From Methylobacterium thuringiense (GTDB taxonomy: Bacteria > Pseudomonadota > Alphaproteobacteria > Rhizobiales > Beijerinckiaceae): a stretch of DNA of 64,000 bases. Below, piece after piece: positions 34,517 to 43,779 of the stretch. The stretch spans positions 1 to 64,000 of the forward strand of contig NZ_BPRA01000003.1 of assembly GCF_022179645.1 (NCBI RefSeq), in the 5' to 3' direction. The notes below the pieces were generated by a model. The model saw nothing but the letters and a program-made list of their open reading frames with translations, was not told the DNA's origin and ran no database searches. The first letter of the stretch is position 1. The number at the start of each line of letters is the position of its first letter. The position numbers and the translations under genes were made by a program.

Positions 34517-35034
34517 CGCGCGCCCTGTCGCCCTTCTGGGCCCTCGACTGGTGGTCCGCCTGGTGGGACGCCTGGGGCCCGACGCCCTACGTCGCGCCCC
34601 TGCGCGATCCCGCCCAGGCGGCCACGCTCTCGCGCCTCCACGCCACCGCCTTCGCCCGGCCCTGGGACGCACACGAATTCGAGCGCATGCTCTGCGAACG
34701 CTCCACCGAGGCGCATGCGCTCTGGCGCGGCAACGGCGTCCACGGCTTCGCGCTCTCGCGCAAGGTCGAGGACGAGGCCGAAATCCTGACCATCGTGCTG
34801 TCGCCCGCGATCCGCGGCGGCGGCCACAGTCATCGCCTGCTGCGCGAGCATCTGACGGCGCTGAGCTTCGCCGGCGTGCGCAACGTCCATCTCGAGGTCG
34901 ACGAGGGCAACGCCCCGGCGCTGAAGCTCTACACCCGCCACGGCTTCGCCAAGACCGGCGAGCGCACCGGCTACTACGCCCGCCCCGACGGTAGCCGCGC
35001 CACGGCGCTCACCATGCGCGCGACGCTGGCGTGA
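34513..35034 (+). CDS. rimI: Ribosomal protein S18-alanine N-acetyltransferase (RimI-like GNAT)
   Basis: The 173-residue GNAT protein has acetyl-CoA loop IRGGGHSHRLLREHLTALSF and C-terminal LEVDEGNAPALKLYTRHGFA, then GERTGYYARPDGSRATAL. The tsaB-rimI pairing is the standard context. An unusual Trp-rich N-terminus (FWALDWWSAWWDAW, residues 8-21) precedes the GNAT fold. It starts at the ATG overlapping the tsaB stop. Confidence 0.88.
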   Translation: MTRALSPFWALDWWSAWWDAWGPTPYVAPLRDPAQAATLSRLHATAFARPWDAHEFERMLCERSTEAHALWRGNGVHGFALSRKVEDEAEILTIVLSPAIRGGGHSHRLLREHLTALSFAGVRNVHLEVDEGNAPALKLYTRHGFAKTGERTGYYARPDGSRATALTMRATLA

Positions 35035-35059
35035 GCGGGCGCACCGCGATCTGAGCGCC

Positions 35060-35953
35060 ATGACGCGCATCGTGTTCATCGCGCGGCTCGTCGTCTACGC
35101 GCTGTTCTTCGCGGCGATCGTCGGGCCGCACGTGCTGAGCCTGCGCTACGGCCGCGGCCGTCTCGCCGGCCGCCTGCCGATGCTGCTGCACCGTCTTTTC
35201 CTGTGGCTGTTCTCGGTCCGCGTCACGCAGAGCGGCACCCCGCCGGAGGTCGGCGAGCCGGCGCTGGTGCTCTCCAACCACGTATCCTGGCTCGATATCG
35301 TCGTGCTTGGCTCCCTGCGTCCGCTCTCCTTCGTGGCGAAATCCGAGATCGCCGGCTGGCCGGTGATCGGAACCTTCGCGCGGCTCCAGCGCACGGTCTT
35401 CATCGACCGCGCCCGCCGCGGCGCCACGGCCACCGTCAACTCCATGATCGGCGAACGCCTCTCCGCCGGCGAGCTCGTCGTGCTGTTCGCGGAGGGCACC
35501 ACCGGCGACGGCCTGCGCCTGCTGCCGTTCCGCTCCTCCCTCGTCGGCGCCGCCCGCGAGGCGCTCGCGGAGGGAACCGGAGGCCTTGCCCGCATCCGCC
35601 TGCAGCCCCTGGCCCTGGCCTATACCGGCCGCGCCGGCCTGCCGCTGACGCGCATCGAGCGCCCGGAGGTCGCCTGGTACGGCGACATGGAGCTCGCGCC
35701 CCATCTCGACCTGTTCGCGCGGCGCGGCCCGATCGACCTGCAGGTGGTGTGGGGCGCGCCGATCGCCTTCGAGCCCGGCACCGATCGCAAGGCCGCCACC
35801 GCCCAGGCCGAAGCCGCCGTGCGGCAATCGCTGCGGCATGCGATTGCCGGGAGGCCGACGGCGGGGAACGGTGCACGCATGGCGGAGGCCGCCGAGCGCG
35901 AGAGCGGCCGCGAGGGCGCCGACGTGTCGGCCCCGGGGGTCGCGGCTGTCTGA
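35060..35953 (+). CDS. 1-acyl-sn-glycerol-3-phosphate acyltransferase (PlsC-like)
   Basis: The 297-residue membrane-associated protein has an N-terminal hydrophobic segment and the acyltransferase motifs LSNHVSWLDIVVLGS (HX4D), TVFIDRARRG and VLFAEGTTGDGLRLLPFRSS. It probably makes phosphatidic acid from lysophosphatidic acid; a related lyso-lipid acyltransferase (ornithine-lipid type) is possible. The last 30 residues are disordered. It starts 25 bp after rimI and so is probably part of that operon. Confidence 0.85.
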   Translation: MTRIVFIARLVVYALFFAAIVGPHVLSLRYGRGRLAGRLPMLLHRLFLWLFSVRVTQSGTPPEVGEPALVLSNHVSWLDIVVLGSLRPLSFVAKSEIAGWPVIGTFARLQRTVFIDRARRGATATVNSMIGERLSAGELVVLFAEGTTGDGLRLLPFRSSLVGAAREALAEGTGGLARIRLQPLALAYTGRAGLPLTRIERPEVAWYGDMELAPHLDLFARRGPIDLQVVWGAPIAFEPGTDRKAATAQAEAAVRQSLRHAIAGRPTAGNGARMAEAAERESGREGADVSAPGVAAV

Positions 35954-35958
35954 ACGCT

Positions 35959-36450
35959 TCAACCGCCCGGCGGCAGCCGGTACGTCGCCGCCTGTCCGTG
36001 CGTTACGCCGTCCGCGTCGATCAACTGCCAGACCACGACATCTACGATCGGGAAGCGCCGGCCCGACTTCGCGATGCGGATTCCGGAATAGCCGGCGACG
36101 CAGCCATTGCGGGCGACGGCCGCGAGCAGCCGGTCGCGCTCGGCCCGGTCGGGCGCTTCCGCCGAGAGCCGCGAGGGCATGCCGATCAGTTCGTCGCGGG
36201 AATAGCCGAAGTTCTCCTGTGCCATGCGGTTGGCATAGACGAAGCACGGGTCGGGGGCGGTGTCGTGCGCGAGGAGCGCGAAGGGCGCCAGCCGGTAAGC
36301 CCAGTCCGCATCCGCCCCGTCCGGAAGTAGCGGCCGGCCGACGAGACGGCGATGGCTGCCGGTCAGGAGCTCGAAAAAGCCCGGGTCCGTGGTCAGGTCG
36401 GGAATGCCGGTCTCCTCCGTTTCCCCTCGGCGACGCGCGCGTGAAAGCAT
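35959..36450 (-). CDS. MEKHLA-domain (PAS-like) protein
   Basis: The 163-residue product matches the MEKHLA domain: [60 protein letters not shown] and [26 protein letters not shown] domains resemble PAS sensors; the ligand is unknown. ATG at 36450 is chosen. It is divergent from miaB (55 bp) and convergent with plsC (5 bp). Confidence 0.82.
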   Translation of the reverse strand: MLSRARRRGETEETGIPDLTTDPGFFELLTGSHRRLVGRPLLPDGADADWAYRLAPFALLAHDTAPDPCFVYANRMAQENFGYSRDELIGMPSRLSAEAPDRAERDRLLAAVARNGCVAGYSGIRIAKSGRRFPIVDVVVWQLIDADGVTHGQAATYRLPPGG

Positions 36451-36505
36451 GCTAAGGCGGCTGCCTGATCGAGCGACCGTCGGCGCGGGCCGAACGGTTG
36501 AAACA

Positions 36506-37882
36506 ATGCCACACGGCCAAGACGCGCTGAAGCAGGACACGTTGAAGAAAGCCTTCGTCAAATCCTACGGCTGCCAGATGAACGCCTACGATGCGGGCCG
36601 CATGGCGGACCTGCTCGCGGCCGAGGGCTATGCCGCGACGGAGGTGGTCGAGGAGGCGGACGTCGTCGTCCTCAACACCTGCCACATCCGCGAGAAGGCC
36701 GCCGACAAGGTGTTTTCCGAGGTCGGGCGGCTCCGCGTGCTCAAGGCCGAGCGGGCCGAGCGGGGCCAAGATACCCGGATCGTCGTGGCGGGCTGCGTTG
36801 CGCAGGCGGAAGGGCGCGAGATCCTGGCGCGCACCCCGGCCGTCGACGTGGTGGTCGGGCCGCAGAGCTACCACCGCCTGCCGGAACTCCTCGCCGAGTC
36901 GCATCGCCGCCGCGTCGTCGACACCGAATTCCCGATCGAGGACAAGTTTTCGCGGTTGCCGGCCCGCCGTACCCGCGGCGTCACCGGCTTTCTCACCATC
37001 CAGGAAGGCTGCGACAAGTTCTGCGCCTTCTGCGTGGTGCCCTACACCCGCGGCGCCGAGGTCTCGCGCTCGGTCGCGGCGATCCGGGCCGAGGCCGAGG
37101 CGCTGGTCGCCGGGGGCGTGCGCGAAATCACCCTGATCGGCCAGAACGTGAACGCCTATCACGGCGAGGGGGTCGGCGGTGCCACCGCGACGCTCGCCGG
37201 GCTGATGCGCGCGCTCGCCGACCTGCCGGGCCTCAAGCGCCTGCGCTACATGACGAGCCACCCCAACGACATGGGCGACGACCTCATCGCCGCCCATGGC
37301 GACAACCCGCTGGTGATGCCCTACCTGCACCTGCCCGTGCAGTCGGGCTCGACTCGTGTGCTGCAGGCGATGAACCGCAAGCACACCGCCGACGACTACC
37401 GCCGCATCATCGAACGCGTGCGCACCGTGCGGCCCGACATCGCCCTGTCCTCGGACTTCATTGTCGGCTTCCCCGGCGAGACCGATGCCGAGTTCGAGGA
37501 GACGATGCGGCTCGTCGCCGACCTCACCTTCGCCAGCGCCTTCTCCTTCAAGTACAGCCCCCGCCCCGGCACGCCGGCCGCCGATCGTACGGACGCCGTG
37601 CCCGAGAGCGTGATGAGCGAGCGCCTGTCACGGCTTCAGGCCCTCCTCGACGCGCAGCGCCACGCCTTCAACGCCGCGACCGTCGGCAGCACCGTCGAGG
37701 TGCTGGTGGAGAAGGCCGGCCGGCATCCGGGTCAGGTCGCCGGCAAGACGCCGCACCTGCTGATGGTGCAGTTCGACGCTCCCACCTCTACCATCGGCAC
37801 GCTGCAGAGCGTGCGGATCGTGCGTTGCGGCTCCAACAGCCTGTTCGGCGCGTTGGAAACCGATGCGGCGGCCGCCGCGTGA
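36506..37882 (+). CDS. miaB: tRNA-2-methylthio-N6-dimethylallyladenosine synthase
   Basis: The 458-residue radical-SAM methylthiotransferase has an N-terminal UPF0004 domain with cluster cysteines in [27 protein letters not shown] and [10 protein letters not shown]. The radical-SAM CxxxCxxC is in [17 protein letters not shown], and a C-terminal TRAM domain follows. It modifies A37 of tRNAs reading UNN codons. It starts at ATG, with phoH 37 bp downstream, the standard order. Confidence 0.95.
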   Translation: MPHGQDALKQDTLKKAFVKSYGCQMNAYDAGRMADLLAAEGYAATEVVEEADVVVLNTCHIREKAADKVFSEVGRLRVLKAERAERGQDTRIVVAGCVAQAEGREILARTPAVDVVVGPQSYHRLPELLAESHRRRVVDTEFPIEDKFSRLPARRTRGVTGFLTIQEGCDKFCAFCVVPYTRGAEVSRSVAAIRAEAEALVAGGVREITLIGQNVNAYHGEGVGGATATLAGLMRALADLPGLKRLRYMTSHPNDMGDDLIAAHGDNPLVMPYLHLPVQSGSTRVLQAMNRKHTADDYRRIIERVRTVRPDIALSSDFIVGFPGETDAEFEETMRLVADLTFASAFSFKYSPRPGTPAADRTDAVPESVMSERLSRLQALLDAQRHAFNAATVGSTVEVLVEKAGRHPGQVAGKTPHLLMVQFDAPTSTIGTLQSVRIVRCGSNSLFGALETDAAAAA

Positions 37883-37919
37883 CCACTGCATGAGGACGAG
37901 CGCTTGAAGGATCGATCGC

Positions 37920-39011
37920 GTGCCGACTGACGCCGGGCGTGGGCTGAAGGCCCGGGGATCGGCCGCCCGCAGCGGCCTCGCCGAAACGGTGGAGGTTTCG
38001 CTGACCTTCGAGGACAACCGGCTCGCGAGCCTGGTCTTCGGCCAATACGACCAGAACGTCGCCCACATCGAGCGCCGGCTCGAGGTCACGGCGACCGCGC
38101 TCGGCAACCACCTCGTCCTGAAGGGGCCGCCGGATGCCGCCGAGAAGGCCCGTCGGGTGTTCGAACGGCTCTACGGCCGCGTCGCCAAGGGCGGTACGGC
38201 CCTGACGCTCGGCGACGTCGACGGGGTGATCCAGGAGGTTACGGTCCAGGGCAACCTGTTTCCCTCGGCCGAGGTCGCCGCCGAGCCGGAACGCGAGCAT
38301 TTCGAACAGATCGCCACCCGCCGCCGTGGGGCCGTGCGCGCCCGCAACGCGGCGCAGAGCGAGTATATCAAGCTGCTGCGCTCGAACGAACTCGTCTTCG
38401 CCGAGGGCCCGGCCGGCACCGGAAAGACCTGGCTCGCCGTGGGCCATGCGGTCTCGCTATTGGAGCAGGGCCACGCCGAGCGGCTGATTCTGTCGCGCCC
38501 GGCGGTGGAAGCCGGCGAGCGCCTCGGCTTCCTACCGGGCGACATGCGCGAAAAGGTCGATCCGTATCTGCGCCCGATCTACGACGCGCTCTACGACTTC
38601 ATGGAGGCCCGCCACGTCGATCGCGGCCTGCAGACCGGCGTGATCGAGATCGCGCCGCTCGCCTTCATGCGCGGGCGCACGCTCACCAACGCCGTCGTGC
38701 TGCTCGACGAAGCTCAAAACACCACCTCCATGCAGATGAAGATGTTTCTCACCCGGTTGGGCGAGAACTCGCGCATGATCATCACCGGCGATCCGAGCCA
38801 GATCGACCTGCCGCCGGGCCAAAAATCCGGCCTCGTCGAGGCGGTGAGTATCCTGGACGGCGTCGAGGGCATCGGCCGCGTCCGCTTCCGCGACGTCGAC
38901 GTGGTGCGGCACGACCTCGTCCGCCGCATCGTCACCGCCTACGAGGCGGCGAGCCACGGCGAGGCCGAGGCCGACCGCAACCCGATGTCGCGGCGGCGCC
39001 CGCTGGCGTGA
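37920..39011 (+). CDS. phoH: PhoH-family ATPase (YbeZ)
   Basis: The 363-residue product has an N-terminal KH-like region and an ATPase domain with Walker A VFAEGPAGTGKTWLAVGHA, Walker B TNAVVLLDEAQNTTSMQ and sensor MIITGDPSQIDLPPGQKSGL. YbeZ works with the endoribonuclease YbeY in 16S rRNA maturation. The start is GTG. ybeY normally follows; here the next gene, overlapping by 4 bp, is an LRR-kinase. Confidence 0.92.
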   Translation: MPTDAGRGLKARGSAARSGLAETVEVSLTFEDNRLASLVFGQYDQNVAHIERRLEVTATALGNHLVLKGPPDAAEKARRVFERLYGRVAKGGTALTLGDVDGVIQEVTVQGNLFPSAEVAAEPEREHFEQIATRRRGAVRARNAAQSEYIKLLRSNELVFAEGPAGTGKTWLAVGHAVSLLEQGHAERLILSRPAVEAGERLGFLPGDMREKVDPYLRPIYDALYDFMEARHVDRGLQTGVIEIAPLAFMRGRTLTNAVVLLDEAQNTTSMQMKMFLTRLGENSRMIITGDPSQIDLPPGQKSGLVEAVSILDGVEGIGRVRFRDVDVVRHDLVRRIVTAYEAASHGEAEADRNPMSRRRPLA

Positions 39012-40324
39012 GCGGCTGCGGCACGATGCGTCTCTCATCGACCGACACGCTGACCGCACTCCGCCGCGGCGATCTCGCCGGAGTGCGGGAACTGCGCTTG
39101 CCCGGCTGCCTCGATGAATTCCCTCAGGAGATCTTCGGGCTGGCGGACAGCCTGGAGGTGCTTGACCTCAGCGGCGGCACCCTCACCAGGTTGCCCGACG
39201 ACATCGGCCGGCTGCGGAACCTCCGCGTACTGTTCTGTTCCGGCAACCGCTTCGATCGGATGCCGCCGGCCCTCGGCGACTGCGCGGCGCTCAGCCAGAT
39301 CGGCATGCGCGGCACCGGGACGCGCGAGGTGCCGGGCGAGGCGCTGCCGCCGCGCCTGCGCTGGCTGACGCTCACGGATAACCGCATCGAGCGGCTGCCG
39401 AACGCACTCGGCGAGCGTCCGCATCTCCAGAAACTGCTGCTGGCCGGCAACCGGCTGCGGGACCTGCCGGGGAGCCTCGCAAACGCCGAGAATCTCGAAC
39501 TGATCCGCCTGTCCGCCAACCGCTTCGCGGGGCTGCCGCCCTGGCTGACGGCGCTGCCTAGCCTCGCCTGGCTGTCCTTCGCCGGAAATCCGCTCGAAGG
39601 AGAGGTTCCGCCCCAGGACATTGCGCTGGTGCCGTGGGCCGATCTCGACCTCGGCGAGCGCTTGGGGGAGGGCGCGTCGGGCGTCATCCATCGCGCGCTC
39701 TGGCGGGGCGGGGGCGAGGCGCGGCCGGTGGCGCTCAAGCTGTTCAAGGGTGCGATGACCAGCGACGGCCTGCCCGAGCGCGAGATGGCGGCCTGCCTCG
39801 CGGCCGGCGACCATCCGAACCTGACTGGCGGCCTCGGCCGGCTCGTCGGCCATCCCGATGGGATGGAGGGGCTGGCGCTGCGCCTGCTGCCGTCGCACTG
39901 GCGCGTCCTCGCCGGCCCGCCGAGCCTTTCGTCGTGCAGCCGCGATGTCTACGATCCGGCGTTGCGGCTCGATCCGGGCGTGGCACTTCGGATCGCCCAT
40001 GCCACGGCGTCGGCCGCGGCGCATCTCCATGAACGCGGCCTGCTTCACGGCGACCTCTACGCCCACAACCTGCTATGGGACGGCACGGCCGGGGCGGCGG
40101 TGCTGAGCGATTTCGGCGCCGCCTCGATGCTGCCGCCGGGCCCTGCCGGCGAAGCGCTGCAGCGGATCGAGGTGAAGGCCTGGGGCCTGCTGCTCGGCGA
40201 GCTTCTGGCGCGCTGCGAGGCCGGGCGTGATGACATCGGCACGCTGGCGCGGGCCTGTACCCAACCCGACCCGAAGGACCGGCCGCTGATGGCGGAGGTG
40301 GTCGCCGCGCTCGGCGCACCGTGA
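39008..40324 (+). CDS. Leucine-rich-repeat protein kinase
   Basis: The 438-residue product is a fusion. Leucine-rich repeats fill about residues 25-205 (for example LEVLDLSGGTLTRLPDDIGR, LQKLLLAGNRLRDLPGSLAN). A Ser/Thr-kinase-like domain follows: glycine loop GERLGEGASGVIHRALW, VALKLFK lysine, catalytic loop LLHGDLYAHNLLWD (HGD in place of HRD) and DFG in VLSDFGAAS. All main catalytic positions are present, so an active kinase is plausible. GTG at 39008 overlaps the phoH stop (GTGA); ATG at 39026 is an alternative. The LRRs probably bind a partner protein; the target is unknown. Confidence 0.85.
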   Translation: MSGCGTMRLSSTDTLTALRRGDLAGVRELRLPGCLDEFPQEIFGLADSLEVLDLSGGTLTRLPDDIGRLRNLRVLFCSGNRFDRMPPALGDCAALSQIGMRGTGTREVPGEALPPRLRWLTLTDNRIERLPNALGERPHLQKLLLAGNRLRDLPGSLANAENLELIRLSANRFAGLPPWLTALPSLAWLSFAGNPLEGEVPPQDIALVPWADLDLGERLGEGASGVIHRALWRGGGEARPVALKLFKGAMTSDGLPEREMAACLAAGDHPNLTGGLGRLVGHPDGMEGLALRLLPSHWRVLAGPPSLSSCSRDVYDPALRLDPGVALRIAHATASAAAHLHERGLLHGDLYAHNLLWDGTAGAAVLSDFGAASMLPPGPAGEALQRIEVKAWGLLLGELLARCEAGRDDIGTLARACTQPDPKDRPLMAEVVAALGAP

Positions 40325-40414
40325 CGGTCCGGTTGCGTTTTTTGGTCTCCGACGTCACGACGCGCGAGGATTGCGTCTTTCCGTCCCCCGATGGTCCCGC
40401 ATCAACCGACCCGT

Positions 40415-40439
40415 GCGCCCGCATCGGGGCAGCGGGCGC
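40415..40439 (+). other. Hairpin in the mrpA upstream region
   Basis: An 8-bp perfect stem (GCGCCCGC/GCGGGCGC) with a 9-base loop lies 66 bases before the mrpA start. There is no T-run. It may be a leader structure or chance in GC-rich DNA. Confidence 0.3.
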
Positions 40440-40504
40440 GACAAACGCCGAAAACGCGTGCACAGGACGCGTATGATCGCCGGCTCCGAGCCTTGCCGCC
40501 CTTG

Positions 40505-43441
40505 ATGTCCGCCGAGTTCCTTCTCGCTGCCGCTGCGCTCCTGCCCTTCTTCGGCAGCGCCGTCGCGGCCGTCCTGCCGCGGAACGCGCGCACCACCGCC
40601 GCCCTCCTGGCCGGTGTCGTCACCCTGGCGAGCCTCGGCTGCATCGCGGCGCTCTATCCGCAGGTCGCCGGGGGCGGCACCGTGGTGCAGCGCATCGACT
40701 GGCTGCCCACGCTCGGCGTGGCCTTCGTCTTCCGGCTCGACGGGCTGTCCTGGCTGTTCGCGGTGCTGGTGCTCGCGATCGGCGCACTCGTGGTGCTCTA
40801 CGCCCGCTACTACATGGCGCCCGACGATCCGGTGCCACGGCTGTTCGCGTTCTTCCTCAGCTTCGTCGGCGCGATGCTCGGCATCGTCCTGTCCGGCAAC
40901 CTGATCCAGCTCGTGGTGTTCTGGGAGCTCACGAGCGTCTTCTCGTTCCTCCTGATCGGCTACTGGTACGACAACCCTTCGGCCCGCGACGGCGCGCGCA
41001 TGGCGCTGACCATCACGGCGCTCGGCGGGCTGTGCCTGCTCGCCGGCACGGTGATCCTCGGCCGCATCGTCGGCAGCTACGATCTCGCCGTGGTTCTCGC
41101 CTCCGGCGACGCGATCCGGTCGAGCCCGCTCTACCTGCCGGCCGTGCTGCTGATCCTGATGGCCGCGCTGACCAAGTCGGCGCAGTTCCCGTTCCACGTC
41201 TGGCTGCCCCGCGCCATGGCCGCGCCGACGCCGATCAGCGCCTACCTGCACTCGGCCACCATGGTGAAGGCCGGCATCTTCCTGATGATCCGCCTCTGGC
41301 CGGTGCTGTCGGGCACCGACGCCTGGTACTGGATCGTCGGCAGCGCCGGCATGGCGACGATGCTGGTCGGCGCCTGGAGCGCGATCTTCCAGCACGACCT
41401 GAAAGGCCTGCTGGCCTATTCCACCATCAGCCATCTCGGGCTGATCACGCTGCTGCTCGGGCTCGATTCGCCGCTCGCCGTGGTGGCCGCGATCTTCCAC
41501 ACCGTGAACCACGCGACCTTCAAGGCGTCGCTGTTCATGGCCGCCGGCATCATCGACCACGAGACCGGCACCCGCGACATGCGCCGCCTCAGCGGGTTGT
41601 GGCGGGCGATGCCGTATACCGCGACGCTCGCCATGGTCGCGGCGGCCGCGATGGCCGGCGTGCCCCTGCTGAACGGCTTCCTTTCCAAGGAGATGTTCCT
41701 GTCGGAGGCCGTCGACAACCTGGGCGAACACCCGCTGCACCTCGCCCTGCCGGTGCTGGCGACGCTGGCCTCGGCTTTCACCGTGCTCTACTCGCTGCGC
41801 TTCATCCGGCAGGCCTTCTTCGGGCCCCCGCCGCACGACCTGCCGAAGGCGCCGCACGAGCCGCCGCGCTACATGCGCCTGCCGATCGAGCTGCTGGTCT
41901 TCGCCTGCGTCGCCATCGGGCTCGTCCCGAACCTCACCATCGGCCCGGCCCTGGAGAGCGCCGTGCGCGCCGTGTTCGGCGATGCCGCGCCCGCCTACGA
42001 CCTCGCGATCTGGCACGGCGTCAACGCGCCCCTGGCGATGAGCGTCGGGGCGCTGGCCGGAGGCGTAGCGCTCTACGTCTCATTCGGCAGGCGCATCAAT
42101 TCGAATCCGCGCGGCGGCCCCTGGCTGATGGACCGGCTCGACGGCGGCTGGCTGTTCGAGCGCGGCATGAGCGGCCTCGTGCACGGCGCGCGCCGTATCG
42201 AAGTCGTCCTCGGCGCGACGCGCCTGCAGGGGCAGCTGCGCGCCCTGTTCCTCGTCGCGCTGGCGGCGTCCGTCGCGGCCGCGTTCGGCGCCGGGTTTTT
42301 CGCGATGCCCGGCGCGACGCTCTCGCCGGCGCCTCTCGCCGGCATCGATCCGGTCTTCGCGCTGCTCTGGTTCGTCGGCGCGGCCTGTGCCGTGGGGGCG
42401 GCGCGGCGCGCCAAGTATCATCGCCTCTCGGCGGTCATGCTCACGAGCGGGGCAGGCCTCGTCGGCAGCCTCACCTTCGTCTGGCTGTCGGCACCCGACC
42501 TCGCGATGACGCAGCTTCTCGTCGAGGTCGTCACCGGCGTTCTACTGCTGCTCGGCTTGCGCTGGCTGCCCAAGCGCAAGCAGGAAATTCCGGCCCCCGC
42601 CGCCGAGAAGGCGCGGGCGCGTCGCCGCCGGATCACCGATTTCGGCATCGCGACGGCCTTCGGCGCGGGGCTCGCGGGCCTCGCCTACGCCGTGATGACC
42701 CGCCCGGCGCCCGAGGGCATCGCCCGCTGGTTCGTCGACGAGGCCTATCCCCAGGCCGGCGGGCGCAACGTCGTCAACGTCCTGCTGGTCGATTTCCGCG
42801 CCTTCGACACGCTCGGCGAGATCTCGGTCCTCGGCGTGGTCGGCCTGACGGTATTCGCATTGCTGCGCCGGTTCCGTCCGGCCGCCGACAGCCTGGAACG
42901 GCCGAAGCAGCAGCTCCGTCAGGAGGCCGCCGACCACGCCCACGAACACCGCGAGGTCGGAGACACCGCCGCCGATACCATGCTGATTCCCGGCGTGGTG
43001 ATGACCTGGCTGTTTCCCTTCGTCGTCGTGCTCGCGCTGCACCTGTTCCTGCGCGGGCACGACCTTCCGGGCGGCGGCTTCGCGGCGGGCATCGCGCTCT
43101 CGATCGCCTTCGTCCTGCAATACATGGCCTGCGGGGCCGAATGGGTCGAGGAGCGCCTGCGCATCCGGCCGATCGCGTGGATTGGGGTCGGGCTGCTCGT
43201 CGCGGTGCTGTCCGGCGCCGTGCCGTGGCTGTTCGGCAACCCGTTCCTCACCGCGTCCTTCCAGTATGCCGAGCTGCCGATCCTCGGAAAGATCCCGCTC
43301 GCCAGCGCGGTGGCGTTCGATCTCGGCGTCGTGGTGCTGGTGGTCGGGGCGACTGTGCTGATGCTCGTCGCCCTGGCGCGGCAATCCCTGCGCCGCCAGC
43401 GCGAAGCGTCCACCGAGGCCGCGGCGGAGACGCAAGCCTGA
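40505..43441 (+). CDS. mrpA: Mrp-type Na+/H+ antiporter subunit A with fused subunit B
   Basis: The 978-residue polytopic protein has an N-terminal NuoL-like antiporter module (VVFWELTSVFSFLLIGYWYD, the membrane lysine/glutamate region TKSAQFPFHVWLPRAMAAPT, ISHLGLITLLLGL). The MrpA-specific domain is DLAMTQLLVEVVTGVLLLLG and FDTLGEISVLGVVG. A C-terminal MrpB domain (about residues 820-960, with LRGHDLPGGGFAAGIALSIA) follows. The A-B fusion is typical of alphaproteobacterial PhaAB. Mrp complexes exchange Na+ (or K+) for H+ and support pH and salt tolerance. ATG at 40505. Its stop overlaps mrpC by one base. Confidence 0.95.
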   Translation: MSAEFLLAAAALLPFFGSAVAAVLPRNARTTAALLAGVVTLASLGCIAALYPQVAGGGTVVQRIDWLPTLGVAFVFRLDGLSWLFAVLVLAIGALVVLYARYYMAPDDPVPRLFAFFLSFVGAMLGIVLSGNLIQLVVFWELTSVFSFLLIGYWYDNPSARDGARMALTITALGGLCLLAGTVILGRIVGSYDLAVVLASGDAIRSSPLYLPAVLLILMAALTKSAQFPFHVWLPRAMAAPTPISAYLHSATMVKAGIFLMIRLWPVLSGTDAWYWIVGSAGMATMLVGAWSAIFQHDLKGLLAYSTISHLGLITLLLGLDSPLAVVAAIFHTVNHATFKASLFMAAGIIDHETGTRDMRRLSGLWRAMPYTATLAMVAAAAMAGVPLLNGFLSKEMFLSEAVDNLGEHPLHLALPVLATLASAFTVLYSLRFIRQAFFGPPPHDLPKAPHEPPRYMRLPIELLVFACVAIGLVPNLTIGPALESAVRAVFGDAAPAYDLAIWHGVNAPLAMSVGALAGGVALYVSFGRRINSNPRGGPWLMDRLDGGWLFERGMSGLVHGARRIEVVLGATRLQGQLRALFLVALAASVAAAFGAGFFAMPGATLSPAPLAGIDPVFALLWFVGAACAVGAARRAKYHRLSAVMLTSGAGLVGSLTFVWLSAPDLAMTQLLVEVVTGVLLLLGLRWLPKRKQEIPAPAAEKARARRRRITDFGIATAFGAGLAGLAYAVMTRPAPEGIARWFVDEAYPQAGGRNVVNVLLVDFRAFDTLGEISVLGVVGLTVFALLRRFRPAADSLERPKQQLRQEAADHAHEHREVGDTAADTMLIPGVVMTWLFPFVVVLALHLFLRGHDLPGGGFAAGIALSIAFVLQYMACGAEWVEERLRIRPIAWIGVGLLVAVLSGAVPWLFGNPFLTASFQYAELPILGKIPLASAVAFDLGVVVLVVGATVLMLVALARQSLRRQREASTEAAAETQA

Positions 43442-43779
43442 TGGAGATCGTGCTGTCCCTCGGCATCGGCGTGTTCGCCGCCTCGGGCGTGTGGCTGATG
43501 CTGCGGCCGCGGACCTTCCAGGTGGTGCTCGGGCTGTCGCTGCTGACCTACGCGGTCAACCTGTTCATCTTCGCGATGGGGCGGTTGCGGGTCGATGCGC
43601 CGCCGGTGCTGGATGCCGGCGCCGTCGGCGCACAGGTCTCCGACCCGGTGCCGCAGGCGCTGGTCCTCACCGCCCTGGTGATCAGCTTCGCGCTGACCGC
43701 CCTGTTCCTCGTCGTCCTGCTCGCCGCCCGCGGCATCACCGGCAGCGACCATGTCGACGGAGGCGAGCCCGGCCCATGA
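43441..43779 (+). CDS. mrpC: Mrp antiporter subunit C
   Basis: The 112-residue NuoK-like subunit has three membrane helices: LSLGIGVFAASGVWLMLRP, VVLGLSLLTYAVNLFIFAMG and QALVLTALVISFALTALFLV, with the family phrase DPVPQALVLTAIVI. TGATG overlaps the mrpA stop and ATGA overlaps mrpD, so translation is coupled. Confidence 0.95.
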   Translation: MEIVLSLGIGVFAASGVWLMLRPRTFQVVLGLSLLTYAVNLFIFAMGRLRVDAPPVLDAGAVGAQVSDPVPQALVLTALVISFALTALFLVVLLAARGITGSDHVDGGEPGP

